From positions 81,946,129 through 82,010,128 of the forward strand of contig CM026386.1 of NCBI GenBank assembly GCA_014843695.1: a DNA stretch of 64,000 nucleotides, read 5' to 3'. The position numbers and the translations under genes were made by a program. Under the pieces are notes generated by a model, which was given only the letters and a program-made list of their open reading frames with translations, made no database searches and had not been told where the DNA came from. Shown here one piece after another: positions 11,701 to 26,700 of this stretch (its first letter is position 1; every line of letters begins with the position of its first letter). This stretch comes from Archivesica marissinica (taxonomy: Eukaryota; Mollusca; Bivalvia; Venerida; Vesicomyidae).

Positions 11701-14700
11701 TACTCTGTATGGAGGTGCAGAATGTATGTAAACTTATCTCTATGTATGGAGGTGCAGAATGTATGTAAACTTATCTCTGTATGGAGGTGCAGAATGTATG
11801 TAAACTTACTCTGTATGGAGGTGCAGAATGTATGTAAACTTATCTCTGTATAGAGGTGCAGAATGTATGTAAACTTACTCTGTATGGAGGTGCAGAATGT
11901 ATGTAAACTTATCTCTGTATGGAGGTACAGGATGTATGTAAACTTATCTCTGTATGGAGGTGCAGAATGTATGTAAACTTACTCTGTATGGAGGTACAGG
12001 ATGTATGTAAACTTATCTCTGTATGGAGGTGCAGAATGTATGTAAACTTACTCTGTATGGAGGTACAGATGTATGTAAACTTATCTCTGTATGGAGGTGC
12101 AGAATGTATGTAAACTTACTCTGTATGGAGGTGCAGAATGTATGTAAACTTATCTCTATGTATGGAGGTGCAGAATGTATGTAAACTTATCTCTGTATGG
12201 AGGTGCATAATGTATGTAAACTTATCTCTGTATGGAGGTACAGGATGTATGTAAACTTACTCTGTATGGAGGTACAGGATGTATGTAAACTTACTCTGTA
12301 TGGAGGTGCAGAATGTATGTAAACTTATCTCTGTATGGAGGTGCAGAATGTATGTAAACTTACTCTGTATGGAGGTGCAGAATGTATGTAAACTTATCTC
12401 TATGTATGGAGGTGCAGAATGTATGTAAACTTATCTCTGTATGGAGGTGCATAATGTATGTAAACTTATCTCTGTATGGAGGTGCAGGATGTATGTAAAC
12501 TTATCTCTGTATGGCAGTACAGAAGCATATAAATGTATCTCTATGTATGGAGGTACAGAATGTATGTAAACTTATCTCTATGTATGGAGGTACAGGATGT
12601 ATGTAAACTTACTCTGTATGGAGGTGCAGAATGTATGTAAACTTATCTCTATGTATGGAGGTGCAGAATGTATGTAAACTTATCTCTGTATGGAGGTGCA
12701 TAATGTATGTAAACTTATCTCTGTATGGAGGTACAGGATGTATGTAAACTTACTCTGTATGGAGGTACAGGATGTATGTAAACTTACTCTGTATGGAGGT
12801 GCAGAATGTATGTAAACTTATCTCTGTATGGAGGTGCAGAATGTATGTAAACTTACTCTGTATGGAGGTGCAGAATGTATGTAAACTTATCTCTATGTAT
12901 GGAGGTGCAGAATGTATGTAAACTTATCTCTGTATGGAGGTGCATAATGTATGTAAACTTATCTCTGTATGGAGGTACAGGATGTATGTAAACTTACTCT
13001 GTATGGAGGTACAGGATGTATGTAAACTTACTCTGTATGGAGGTGCAGAATGTATGTAAACTTATCTCTGTATGGAGGTGCAGAATGTATGTAAACTTAC
13101 TCTGTATGGAGGTGCAGAATGTATGTAAACTTATCTCTATGTATGGAGGTGCAGAATGTATGTAAACTTATCTCTGTATGGAGGTGCAGAATGTATGTAA
13201 ACTTATCTCTGTATGGAGGTACAGGATGTATGTAAACTTACTATGTATGGAGGTACAGAATGTATGTAAACTTATCTCTGTATGGAGGTACAGAATGTAT
13301 GTAAACTTACTCTGTATGGAGGTACAGGATGTATGTAAACTTATCTCTATGTATGGAGGTGCATAATGTATGTAAACTTATCTCTGTATGGAGGTACAGG
13401 ATGTATGTAAACTTACTCTGTATGGAGGTACAGGATGTATGTAAACTTACTCTGTATGGAGGTACAGAATGTATGTAAACTTATCTCTATGTATGGAGGT
13501 GCAGAATGTATGTAAACTTACTCTGTATGGAGGTGCAGATGTATGTAAACTTATCTCTATGTATGGAGGTGCAGAATGTATGTAAACTTATCTCTGTATG
13601 GAGGTGCATAATGTATGTAAACTTATCTCTATGTATGGAGGTACAGGATGTATGTAAACTTATCTCTGTATGGAAGTACAGAAGCATATAAATGTATCTC
13701 TATGTATGGAGGTACAGAATGTATGTAAACTTATCTCTATGTATGGAGGTACAGGATGTATGTAAACTTATCTCTATGTATGGAGGTACAGAATGTATGT
13801 AAACTTCTCTCTATGTATGGAGGTACAGAAGTATGTAAACTTACCTCTATGTATGGAGGTACAGAATGTATGTAAACTTATCTCTATGTATGGAGGTACA
13901 GAATGTATGTAAACTTATCTCTATGTATGGAGGTACAGAAGCATATAAATGTATCTCTATGTATGGAGGTACAGGATGTATGTAAACTTGTCTCTATGTA
14001 TGGAGGTACAGAAGCATATAAATATATCTCTATGTATGGAGGTACAGGATGTATGTAAACTTATCTCTATGTATAGAGGTACAGAAGCATATAAACTTAT
14101 CTCTATGTAAGTAGGTACAGGATGTATGTAAACTTAACTCTATGTATGGAGGTACAGAATGTATGTAAACTTATCTCTATGTATGGAGGTACAGAATGTA
14201 TGTAAACTTATCTCTATGTATGGAGGTACAGAAGCATATAAACTTATCTCTATGTATGGAGGTACAGGATGTATGTAAACTTATCTCTATGTATGGAGGT
14301 ACAGAAGTATATAAACTTATCTCTATGTATGGAGGTACAGGATGTATGTAAACTTATCTCTATGTATAGAGGTACAGAAGCATATAAACTTATCTCTATG
14401 TATGGAGGTACAGGATGTATGTAAACTTATCTCTATGTATGGAGGTACAGAATGTATGTAAACTTATCTCTATGTATGGAGGTACAGAATGTATGTAAAC
14501 TTATCTCTATGTATGGAGGTGCAGGATGTATGTAAACTTATCTCTATGTATGGAGGTACAGAAGCATATAAACTTATCTCTATGTATGGAGGTACAGAAG
14601 CATATAAACTTATCTCTATGTATGGAGGTACAGGATGTATGTAAACTTATCTCTATGTATGGAGGTACAGAAGCATATAAACTTATCTCTATGTATGGAG

Positions 14701-17700
14701 GTACATAAGCATATAAATGTATCTCTATGTATGGAGGTACAGGATGTATGTAAACTTATCTCTGTATGGAGGTGCAGAATGTATGTAAACTTACTCTGTA
14801 TGGAGGTACAGGATGTATGTAAACTTATCTCTGTATGGAGGTGCAGAATGTATGTAAACTTACTCTGTATGGAGGTGCAGAATGTATGTAAACTTATCTC
14901 TGTATTGAGGTACAGGATGTATGTAAACTTACTCTGTATGGAGGTACAGGATGTATGTAAACTTATCTCTGTATGGAGGTGCAGAATGTATGTAAACTTA
15001 TCTCTGTATGGAGGTACAGGATGTATGTAAACTTACTCTGTATGGAGGTACAGGATGTATGTAAACTTACTCTGTATGGAGGTGCAGAATGTATGTAAAC
15101 TTATCTCTGTANNNNNNNNNNNNNNNNNNNNNNNNNNNNNNNNNNNNNNNNNNNNNNNNNNNNNNNNNNNNNNNNNNNNNNNNNNNNNNNNNNNNNNNNN
15201 NNNNNNNNNNNNNNNNNNNNNNNNNNNNNNNNNNNNNNNNNNNNNNNNNNNNNNNNNNNNNNNNNNNNNNNNNNNNNNNNNNNNNNNNNNNNNNNNNNNN
15301 NNNNNNNNNNNNNNNNNNNNNNNNNNNNNNNNNNNNNNNNNNNNNNNNNNNNNNNNNNNNNNNNNNNNNNNNNNNNNNNNNNNNNNNNNNNNNNNNNNNN
15401 NNNNNNNNNNNNNNNNNNNNNNNNNNNNNNNNNNNNNNNNNNNNNNNNNNNNNNNNNNNNNNNNNNNNNNNNNNNNNNNNNNNNNNNNNNNNNNNNNNNN
15501 NNNNNNNNNNNNNNNNNNNNNNNNNNNNNNNNNNNNNNNNNNNNNNNNNNNNNNNNNNNNNNNNNNNNNNNNNNNNNNNNNNNNNNNNNNNNNNNNNNNN
15601 NNNNNNNNNNNNNNNNNNNNNNNNNNNNNNNNNNNNNNNNNNNNNNNNNNNNNNNNNNNNNNNNNNNNNNNNNNNNNNNNNNNNNNNNNNNNNNNNNNNN
15701 NNNNNNNNNNNNNNNNNNNNNNNNNNNNNNNNNNNNNNNNNNNNNNNNNNNNNNNNNNNNNNNNNNNNNNNNNNNNNNNNNNNNNNNNNNNNNNNNNNNN
15801 NNNNNNNNNNNNNNNNNNNNNNNNNNNNNNNNNNNNNNNNNNNNNNNNNNNNNNNNNNNNNNNNNNNNNNNNNNNNNNNNNNNNNNNNNNNNNNNNNNNN
15901 NNNNNNNNNNNNNNNNNNNNNNNNNNNNNNNNNNNNNNNNNNNNNNNNNNNNNNNNNNNNNNNNNNNNNNNNNNNNNNNNNNNNNNNNNNNNNNNNNNNN
16001 NNNNNNNNNNNNNNNNNNNNNNNNNNNNNNNNNNNNNNNNNNNNNNNNNNNNNNNNNNNNNNNNNNNNNNNNNNNNNNNNNNNNNNNNNNNNNNNNNNNN
16101 NNNNNNNNNNNTTCGGGATGCCCCTCACCGCTGTAGGTTCGGGATGCCCCTCACCGCTGTAGGTTCGGGATGCCCCTCACCGCTGTAGGTTCGGGATGCC
16201 CCTCACCGCTGTAGGTTCGGGATGCCCCTCACCGCTGTAGGTTCGGGATGCCCCTCACCGCTGTAGGTTCGGGATGCCCCTCACCGCTGTAGGTTCGGGA
16301 TGCCCCTCACCGCTGCAGGTTCGGGATGCCCCTCACCGCTGTAGGTTCGGGATGCCCCTCACCGCTGTAGGTTCGGGATGCCCCTCACCGCTGCAGGTTC
16401 GGGATGCCCCTCACCGCTGTAGGTTCGGGATGCCCCTCACCGCTGTAGGTTCGGGATGCCCCTCACCGCTGCAGGTTCGGGATGCCCCTCACCGCTGCAG
16501 GTTCGGGATGCCCCTCACCGCTGCAGGTTCGGGATGCCCCTCACCGCTGTAGGTTCGGGATGCCCCTCACCGCTGTAGGTTCGGGATGCCCCTCACCGCT
16601 GCAGGTTCGGGATGCCCCTCACCGCTGTAGGTTCGGGATGCCCCTCACCGCTGTAGGTTCGGGATGCCCCTCACCGCTGTAGGTTCGGGATGCCCCTCAC
16701 CGCTGTAGGTTCGGGATGCCCCTCACCGCTGTAGGTTCGGGATGCCCCTCACCGCTGTAGGTTCGGGATGCCCCTCACCGCTGTAGGTTCGGGATGCCCC
16801 TCACCGCTGTAGGTTCGGGATGCCCCTCACCGCTGCAGGTTCGGAATGCCCCTCACCGCTGTAGGTTCGGGATGCCCCTCACCGCTGCAGGTTCGGGATG
16901 CCCCTCACCGCTGAGGTTCGGGATGCCCCTCACCGCTACAGGTTCGGGATGCCCCTCACCGCTGCAGGTTCGGGATGCCCCTCACCGCTGCAGGTTCGGG
17001 ATGCCCCTCACCGCTGCAGGTTCGGGATGCCCCTCACCGCTGCAGGTTCGAATCCCACTGGGGGTGTTGTATTCTTTCATTCGAGGAAGCTGTCCAACTG
17101 GCTTGTGGAAGGTCGGTGGTTTTACCCGGGTGCCTGTTCGTGCCTGAAATATGCCTCAAAGGGGCACCTAGGGGTCTTCCTCCACCAATAATGGCGGGAG
17201 AGTCGTAATATGAGCTGGTGCGACTTTAAACCCCCAAAACAAACAAATAAAGCAGGACATGGTACATTCCAGTCCTTAGACGGGTAGAAGAAGAAAGCAA
17301 AATGATAGGACGAATAATACTAGCTGTGATATCTATGAGACAATTAAACAAAAAACACGAAGAAGACAGCAAAATGATAGGACGAATAATACTAGCTGTG
17401 ATATCTATGAGACAATTAAACAAAAAACACGAAGAAGACAGCAAAATGATAGGACGAATAATACTAGCTGTGATATCTATGAGACAATTAAACAAAAAAC
17501 ACGAAGAAGACAGCAAAATGATAGGACGAATAATACTAGCTGTGATATCTATGAGACAATTAAACAAAAACACGAAGAAGACAGCAAAATGATAGGACGA
17601 ATAATACTAGCTGTGATATATCTATGACACAATTAAACAAAAACATGAAGAAGACAGCAAAATGATAGGACGAATAATACTAGCTGTGATATATCTATGA

Positions 17701-20700
17701 CACAATTAAACCAAAAATATTAACTAGTTTCGTCATATTTCCAGTTTAGAATCCAGGAATCAGAGAGAATTGTGGGATAGATTTCAAAATGGTTTACAGT
17801 AGGCATAATACAGTATTTCTTTTCAACATTCACTTAGATATCTACACATTGCTGAGTTTAACTCTTTGCATGCTGGGTAAAATATAGGCTATAAATAGTT
17901 GAAATAATTGTAGCAGACTACATGTATTAATTCATGAACGTGTTTTTGTATATCTGGACATTCTGGACATTTATCTTGGAATATCGTAGCCATAGTAACA
18001 ACACAATTCTAATGAAATTGCATGACATATTTAACTGTCATTTTCACCGCTAGAGTTAGTCACGATAGCGCAGTGGTAGCGCGTTCGCTTCATGTGTGAA
18101 AGGTCCGGAGTTCGAGCCCCGCTGGAGCCCCCTTTACGATTATACCATTAGGCAAGGCATTTAGATTCCACATTGTCTCTTCTCTCTCCCTCGTGGCATT
18201 GGATTCCATCAGGAATGAGGTCTCGAGAGTTATTAATATAAGTTGTAAGAACTTGTTTCGCAATTGAGCTCAAGCAAATTTGTATAAAGTCAGAACATGC
18301 ACAAAGGGAATGAAGTTAATACAATATCTCATTATCTGCCAAACACTTCCACTGTCTTATCAATCTGTCAGAGTCGTAAAATACCCAATCTGCATGTGCC
18401 CTGATGGATTTGGGTAAATAAGATGTGGCTGTGGATTTACATGTTTATACATACATGGCTGGCACCCGGCGACAGATGTATCTGATTTATAAAGAATATA
18501 GCATTATTTTATTGAGTGAAGGACACATTAATTGACTGGCACCATGAATTGATGATGATAAGCCGATTTTGTTAATGCTGATCTGACAGTATAAACTACT
18601 TGGGAATTGTGTGTTGCCGTGCATATTTCATGTCAATTAGGGTACATTTGGGTTTTTATCAGGCAGACATAAAACATGTCATGTTCCACTGTATTAGTAA
18701 TAATGGCAGTATATATAAATAGCTATGTGAAGTCAGCAGGATTAAGCTGTTGGGCCATAGTGCAGTGCCTGCAATTTGCTTTCAAATAACATAATCTCTA
18801 ATACATCATTGACAGTAAACCTATTCCATAATTCTCCGTAATTGCAGTCAAGTATGGGTTTATGTGTGTTTTACGTTTATTTATCGTCGCTACCGGTTGC
18901 CCATATGAGCGACGCCTCCTGAAGAGATTAGTCATTTTAGATTTTTGGAGGATAGTGCAATGATACAGACAGAGACTCATTCCAGAGTCTCCTCTGGTTC
19001 TTTTACGTGCACGGTGTAAGCACCGACACGAGATCTCGGTTTAACGTCCCATCTGAAAGACTGTTAATTTTATTAGGGTCAGACGTGAGATCGAACCTGT
19101 GATCCCTGGATTACCAGTCCAGCATGTTACCACCGGACTACAGAACCGTCTGTGATATATGTGTTTATGACGGCTAGAAGGGTATAAATAGCTTGCGGTC
19201 CATATATAGATCACGTTACGTTCTGAAGAGTTCTACTGGGAACGAAACTAAATAAACGCTTTTTTTTCACCGCAATCGTGCCAGTAACCGCATCTATATG
19301 ATTACATTGTATATTATACTAGAAGGGGTGTCCTAGGATAGATGTACGGCTTGTGATGCATTATGGATAGCATTTCAAACTCCTGTGATCAAGCTAAAAT
19401 TGTTTCGATTTAAAATCTATTTTCTAAATCTGTCAATCTTGATGAAACTTGGCATGCAGCATTTGGAACAATTAGTAGACATAGTTAACATTGCTCCAAT
19501 CTCAAATTCAATATGGCCGCCATGGTTACCATCAGCTTGATAATGTTGATGTAACCCAGTATGTTTGCTGTATCATTGGAGCAGTTAGTAGATTAATGAT
19601 AGCTAAAATACTGTTGATCCGAAATTCAAGATGGCTGCCACAGTGCCCATCTTGTTTTATTACAGAGACTAACAGCATTAATGTGTGCGACGAAGGGCCA
19701 TGATCTGGCCCCCTTGCAACAACATGTATGCTTTCTCGAGGTAATACACTAATTAGTTGATAAACAGACTAATTCTCTACACTAATCAATGTATCTTGGT
19801 CCAGTAAATGGCAAGAGTTACTTACTTGCCTATAAGTTGGGATTTTTATCACAAGATTATTTTTTAAAATGGCCTCCCGTCTTATAAGCGAGTGATGACA
19901 TTTTTAATTTTAATTTTGAGCTATGAATATGAATTATTTATAACTTTTATTTTACCCAGCATGCAAAGTTAATGTCAGTCCATATGCACAATGCAGCAGA
20001 AGATCTTTTCTTGAGATATCTAAAGGTTCAGAATTTTTCTGTAGTGAAATTTTAATTATTCGAACTATAAATATGAATTATTTATAACTTTTATTTTACC
20101 CAGCATGCAAAGTTAATGTCAGTCCGTATGTACAGTGCAGCAGAATCTAAAAGTTCAGAATTTCTCTGTAGTGAGATTAATAAAATTGCAAAATTATTTC
20201 AGTGATAAAGGACGACTTCCGCCAGGAACCAGTAGATACCATCCGATCCATACATTCCACAGTGACTCTGCACTGTAAAGCACCCCGCGGTGAACCAGAC
20301 CCCAAGATCTTCTGGAAGCATAACGACCAAGTCATTTCTGAAGGGGACCGAATAACGCAGCATGAGGACGGAGATCTGACGCTATCGACATTGACGGCCC
20401 AGGATGGTGGAGAGTATGTTTGTCTGGCCTGGAATACTGCCGGAGAACGGCAGAGCTCTCCTGCTCTGCTTACTGTTCTTGGTTAGTTCTATTTGTAGTA
20501 AATGATGTGAGGTGAAGGTCAACTGGTCGGTCTATCATCAGATCAGAACATCTCCTCTCATAATGTCCCTTAAAAGTTGTATGCAAGGGTGGTTTTATTT
20601 AAATTTGGTTGCAACATTTGGCTGTATAACCATTATCCTGCCAATTACAACTAAAGTCGCTTTAGCAATAGTATAGAGCCAGATCAGACGGCACAGAACA

Positions 20701-23700
20701 TTCCGTCTGATCAGGCTCTATGCTGTTTGCTATTCGGATAGTGGAGATAAAACACTTGTCTGAATAGCAAACAATATAGATCCTGATCAGACAGCTGCAG
20801 CTGATCTGGATCTATGTTGTTTGCACATTCCGTCCAATTTATTCGGCAGGTTAAGGGTTAAGATAAGAAGTGGGATCCATGGGTGAATGTTACCTGTATT
20901 GTTGTTACTGAATTCAGTAGTTTGAGATTGAATATAAAATATTTTAAAAATAGATTTTCAGTATTATGGAAATGTTAAACTTTCACCCATGTGGGATATA
21001 AAATATTCAATTTGGATGCGACATAGCTCTGTTCACATCTGAGCTAATCTAGTTAGTTGAGCGGTTACTGTTGCAATTGTTTCATTTATCACCAATGCGA
21101 CCCAGGTTCAATCAATCAGCCAACGAAACAAAGAGTGTTTGTTTCCTCTGGGCTCAGGATCAATCTTATTAAGCTTGCACTTCAGCTGTTGAAGAAGAGT
21201 TAAACGTGAAAATTCCATTTTCTCCGCCTCCGTGGTCGAGTGGTTACGGTCGCTGACTTGTAAATCACTGTAACCTATCATCACTGATGGTCACGGGTTC
21301 GAGCCCCGCTCAGACCGTGTCTCGTTTATATGAAAAAGTTGGCAGTTTCTTATGAAGGTTGGTGCACCCAAGTACTAGTTAACCGCTGGAGCCTGCCCAG
21401 GAAAGGTGTTGTTAGATAAACTGCCCGCCGGCGATATATCCCAAAATGATGCTGATGCAGGCGTAAAACCCGAAATATAACATATAACATATTCCATTTT
21501 CTTAAAAAGTGTAAACGTTATTTATTCTACACCTATTGAGATACTATGAAACTCCTTGGCACTGATGTACGCACGTATACGTGGTCATTCGTGTGGGAGG
21601 AAACCAGAGTACCCAGTGAAAACCCACCTGTCCGATCTTGTGACCACTGTACCATCTTGCATACTTCCCGTTCCAAGGATTAAACCTGGGTTGCATTGGT
21701 CAGAAGTGAGTGTGCTAATTAACCACTGTGCTAATTGGACAGTATGTGATGTACACTTCTGCATGTTTCTGTGATGTCACCTGGGTGCAACACATTCTCA
21801 AAATCCTGTAAATCATTTAATATTCACATCCAGTCTCCTAATTTATCCCAAATCTTAAATTTATGTGTGTTTATGTGTGCATGCCCAAATTTACAAGTGG
21901 GAATAGTATATTAACCATTTCCCTCATAGAAGCACCTCTTGACGCCATTACCAATACGACATACATTGACAATGTAGTAGCCAAACCAATGTTCAAAATA
22001 AAGATCTAAATCTCGTGTAGTCCAAGTAATATCTATGGAGGTGGGATAGATATGGCAACTACTTATCCACTGCATGATAGCTAAATGGCTGTCGTTTGTA
22101 TGGAGATATAATAGTATATTAACCTAAATCTCATGTAGTCCCAGTAATATCTATGAAGGTGGGATAGATATGGTGACTACTTATCCACTGCATGATAGCT
22201 AAATGGCTATCATTTGTATGGAGATATAATAGTATATTAACCTAAATCTCTATGAAGGAAAGGATTAAAGCAGTTATATGTTTGTTTGATATATGCAGAA
22301 GTTCCTGAGCTTACAGACTTCCCAGAAGAGATATCAACTGATGAGGGCTCCACGGTGGAGTTTCATTGTCGGGTAGCGGGCGAGGCAGACGTCACATGGA
22401 AGAAAGGGGACGGGACTTCCCACCAGCAGAACTGGCTGTTCTTACCGGACAACACTCTGCGTATTGTGCACGTGGAAGCCAGCGATGAAGGCGCGTATGT
22501 CTGCACAGCTGTGAATGCTGCGGGAGCCGTCGAAGCTGTTGGACATCTAAAAATAGAATGTAAGGCAGCTTAGAACATTTATTGTTTATTAAAATCAAAT
22601 GATAGCATGACACAGTGAGAGGCATTGTCAGTTACTTCCCCTGATACAAAGCATAGCATGACACAGTGAGAGGCATTGTCAGTTACTTCCCCTGATACAA
22701 AGGATAGCATGACACAGTGAGAGTCATTGTCAGTTACTTCCCCTGATAAAAAGCATATTTAACAACAACTCAATGCAAATAATCGCCACAATACATTTAA
22801 TCACTATAACCCAATAGTGCATATTTAACATTTTATTGATTTAAAACAGTTGATTTTCAATGAATCAAGCGTGAACATAAACTGTATGTCGAATATGTCA
22901 AAAGCAAGCTGTCATGCCGCTACCAATCAGAATCCTTCCAGGTTGTATTACACGTGTGAACATACAAGAAAATATGTGATGGCTGTGTGAAACTGAATAC
23001 AAGCAGAGTTATGTGACATATGACTGTATTGCTAACGCCATTGTGTTTTCAGATACACCAAAGTTTTTGATACGCCCCCATGACCATGTGGTGGCTGTTG
23101 GACGTACTATATCTCTGCACTGCACGGCTGCGGGCAACCCACAACCTACAATATACTGGGAAACAAAGTCGCAAAGCGTAAGTTTGTCACATCACTTACT
23201 GATTCCGTACTCTCTCCGTGATGTAAATTCTGATTTTCACATAGCGAAATTAAGGGCACTGTTAAATTCAGAGAGCATTTGCTGTGACCAAACACTGAAA
23301 TAATGGTATACCATCATGATATACCCTTAACAGTTTACATATATTGTGCAAAATTCAGATTCGTATCTTTCGGGGTCAAGGTCATATTCGAGCCCCGCTG
23401 GAGCCGTTACGATTGTGCCCTTAGGCAAGGAATTTAAATTCCACGTTGCCTCTTCTCTCTCCCTCGTGGCGATGGTGATCAATATAAGTTGAAAGAACTT
23501 CTTTCGCAATCTAGCTAAAATAAATTTGTATAAACTAAGGTCAATACTTTATGATTTTGTTTTTAGGCATTGATGTTTGTAAATTACAAGTCGGGCCGTA
23601 TCTCTGTATCAGAGGACGGCACCCTAAGGATTGAGCGCATACAACGATCTGACCAGGGAGAATACTCGTGTATGGCCTACAGTTCCAAGGGAAAGGCCCA

Positions 23701-26700
23701 AGCTTCAGCTGACATCACTGTTCGAGGTAATTAGCATCATATAATTTGTTGTACACATACTTTTGACATATCTAGTGTTATTCGTACCCAATGAAATATA
23801 CAAATCTGCTTTTCATTCCTTAACCCTTTCAACCCCACAGGCCTCTAAATAGGCCTATGAAAAGTGTAGATCCAGATGAGCCGGCTCATAACGAGCCGTC
23901 TCATCAGGATCTGCACTTTTTTGCCAGTAATAATTATTACTATTTTTAGATAAAATTACCCATTTTGATAAATGAACTGGTCCAAATGTAATTTTCTTAT
24001 TAATTTATTGGTCTGAAAATATCACGCATCAGTCCATGTCAGTTACTTGGGGTTGAATGGGTTAAATATATATGCAATATCTTTTCATATGCTCTTATGT
24101 ATATAAGCAAGAAATACGTCTTTGCTTTATATGGATCTAAGCTCTGAAGTAATCCATAATCTGCTAATCCCAACTAAAGCTGCTTTTGCGAACAGTATAG
24201 AGCCAGATCAGACAGCACAGAACTCGTCATCTGATCAGGCTCTATGCTGTTTGCTATTCGGATATTGGCACTAAAATACTTGTCTGAATAGCAAACAACA
24301 TAGATCCTGATGAGATGCGGCATACCGCGGCTGATCTTGTTGTTCGCACATTCCTTACAATATATACAATGTAATGAACAGGAAGTGTCATGTTATGTTA
24401 TTAAACACATTTGTGACAAAACTGGTAACTTTTGATTGTACCATTTATTTCTTGAAAAATCTATTTCTCTTCCGAGTATCAGAAATATAAATGTTTACAA
24501 ATAGAATTGAATTATTTTATTTCAATGTTCGAAATTCACGTTGGAAATATATATATAATTACAATGTTATAAATATAAGATGTTGTTTCACTGTACCCAA
24601 GGAGGTACATGAGGTACTTGTTCAAGAGGTACATCACAGTTATACAGATCAATGAATACAGGTTTGAATTTTTATCTAGATATTATCTAGATAGAGTTCT
24701 TGACATAGGCATTTTTTCAGGAACTTGTACAATTTCTTTGAATAAATGTACTTATATCTGTGCATCTTCATTGTAAACCTATACTAGATATGGTGTGTTT
24801 GTGATAGAATCAAGCATGGAGTTTCTGCATTGACACTAGATATGGTGTGTTTGTGATAGAATCAAGCATGGAGTTTCTGCATTGACACTAGATATGGTGT
24901 GTTTGTGATAGAATCAAGCATGGAGTTTCTGCATTGACACTAGATTTGTTCTCAAACTGTTACTGACTGGTGTTCATTTCAGTTCTTTTCTTTTACATTT
25001 AATTTTATTATATATATATCAAACCATTTTCTGTAGTAATATGTAATCTGCACATTAATTTGTCACCATGCACCATGTATCTGGCACACTCTAAGTGACT
25101 AGCACACGCCATGCATTACATGTGACGGGACCACACCATGTATCTGGTACACTCTAAGTAACTAGCACTCGCCATGCATTACATGTGACGGGACCGCACC
25201 ATGTATCTGGTACACTCTAAGTAACTAGCACTCGCCATGCATTACATGTGATGGGACCACACCATGTATCTGGTATACTCTAAGTAACTAGCACTCGCCA
25301 TGCATTACATGTGACGGGACCACACCATGTATCTGGTACACTCTAAGTAACTAGCACTCGCCATGCATTACATGTGACGGGACCACACCATGTACCTGGT
25401 ACACTCTAAGTAACTAGCACTCGCCATGCATTACATGTGACGGGACCGCACCATGTATCTGGTACACTCTAAGTAACTAGCACTCGCCATGCATTACATG
25501 TGACGGGACCGCACCATGTGTCTGGTACACTCTAAGTAACTAGCACTCGCCATGCATTACATGTGACGGGACCGCACCATGTATCTGGTACACTCTAAGT
25601 GACTAGCACTCGCCATGCATTACATGTGACGGGACCGCACCATGTGTCTGGTACACTCTAAGTAACTAGCACTCGCCATGCATTACATGTGACGGGACCG
25701 CACCATGTGTCTGGTACACTCTAAGTAACTAGCACTCGCCATGCATTACATGTGACGGGACCACACCATGTGACGGGACCACACCATGTATCTGGTACAC
25801 TCTAAGTGACTAGCACTCGCCATGCATTACATGTGACGGGACCACACCATGTGACGGGACCGCACCATGTATCTGGTACACTCTAAGTAACTAGCACTCG
25901 CCATGCATTACATGTGACGGGACCGCACCATGTATCTGGTATACTCTAAGTAACTAGCACTCACCATGCATTACATGTGACGGGACCGCACCATGTATCT
26001 GGTACACTCTAAGTAACTAGCACTCGCCATGCATTACATGTGACGGGACCGCACCATGTATCTGGTACACTCTAAGTAACTAGCACTCGCCATGCATTAC
26101 ATGTGACTGGACCACACCATGTGACGGGACCACACCATGTGACTGGAACACACAATGTGATGGGACCACACCATGTGACTGGAACACACAATGTGATGGG
26201 ACCACACCATGTGACTGGACCGCACCATGTGACTGGACCACACCATGTGACTGGACCACACCATGTGACTGGAACACACCATGTGACTGGACCGCACCAT
26301 GTGACTGGAACACACAGACGGATCTGTAGTCCAGTGGTAACATGCTGGACTGGTAATCCAGGGACTGCAGGTTCTATCCCCCGTCTGACCCTAATAAAAT
26401 TACAGTCTTTCAGATGGGACATTAAACCGAGGTCTCGTGTCGGTGCTGTACACCGTGCACGTAAAAGAACCAGAGGAGACTCTGGAATGGGTCTCTGTCT
26501 GTATCATTGCACTATCCTCCAAAAATCTAAAATGACTAAATCTCTTCAGGAGGAGTCGTTCATATGGGAAACCGGTAGCGACGATAAATAAATGTAAAAC
26601 ACACACAACCAATAGCAACGTTAAATAAACTTAATAAAAAATAAAAAACTTCTCCACACCCGATACTGTGTTGATATTCCACAAAATAGACTTCAAGGAA

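Noticed and set aside
9578..14710. Numerous small ORFs (MYVNLLCMEVQNVCKL) as a peptide family.
   Set aside because: Product of 34-37 bp repeats. Present wherever the repeat is, with no regulatory or coding bias.
16112..17190. ORFs with MPLTAVGSGCPSPL repeats; possible repetitive secreted protein.
   Set aside because: Translation of the 26-bp SINE-derived array. The frame runs into a non-coding SINE body and no signal peptide or splice context supports it.
17302..17592. ORF of 96 codons with MIGRIILAVISMRQLNKKHEEDSK repeats as a membrane-peptide gene.
   Set aside because: Exact 72-bp tandem repeat, open on both strands, in an intron. No supporting context.
18059..18130. A tRNA gene (good A and B boxes).
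   Set aside because: The acceptor and anticodon stems do not close, and the sequence continues into a SINE body shared with several copies. It is a tRNA-derived SINE head. The same applies to heads at 5845, 21226, 26316 and 36040-36119.
20202..22573. Separate small Ig-domain genes starting at internal ATG codons.
   Set aside because: The ATGs lie at or before splice acceptors. Phases and domain order join all Ig segments into one Robo gene.
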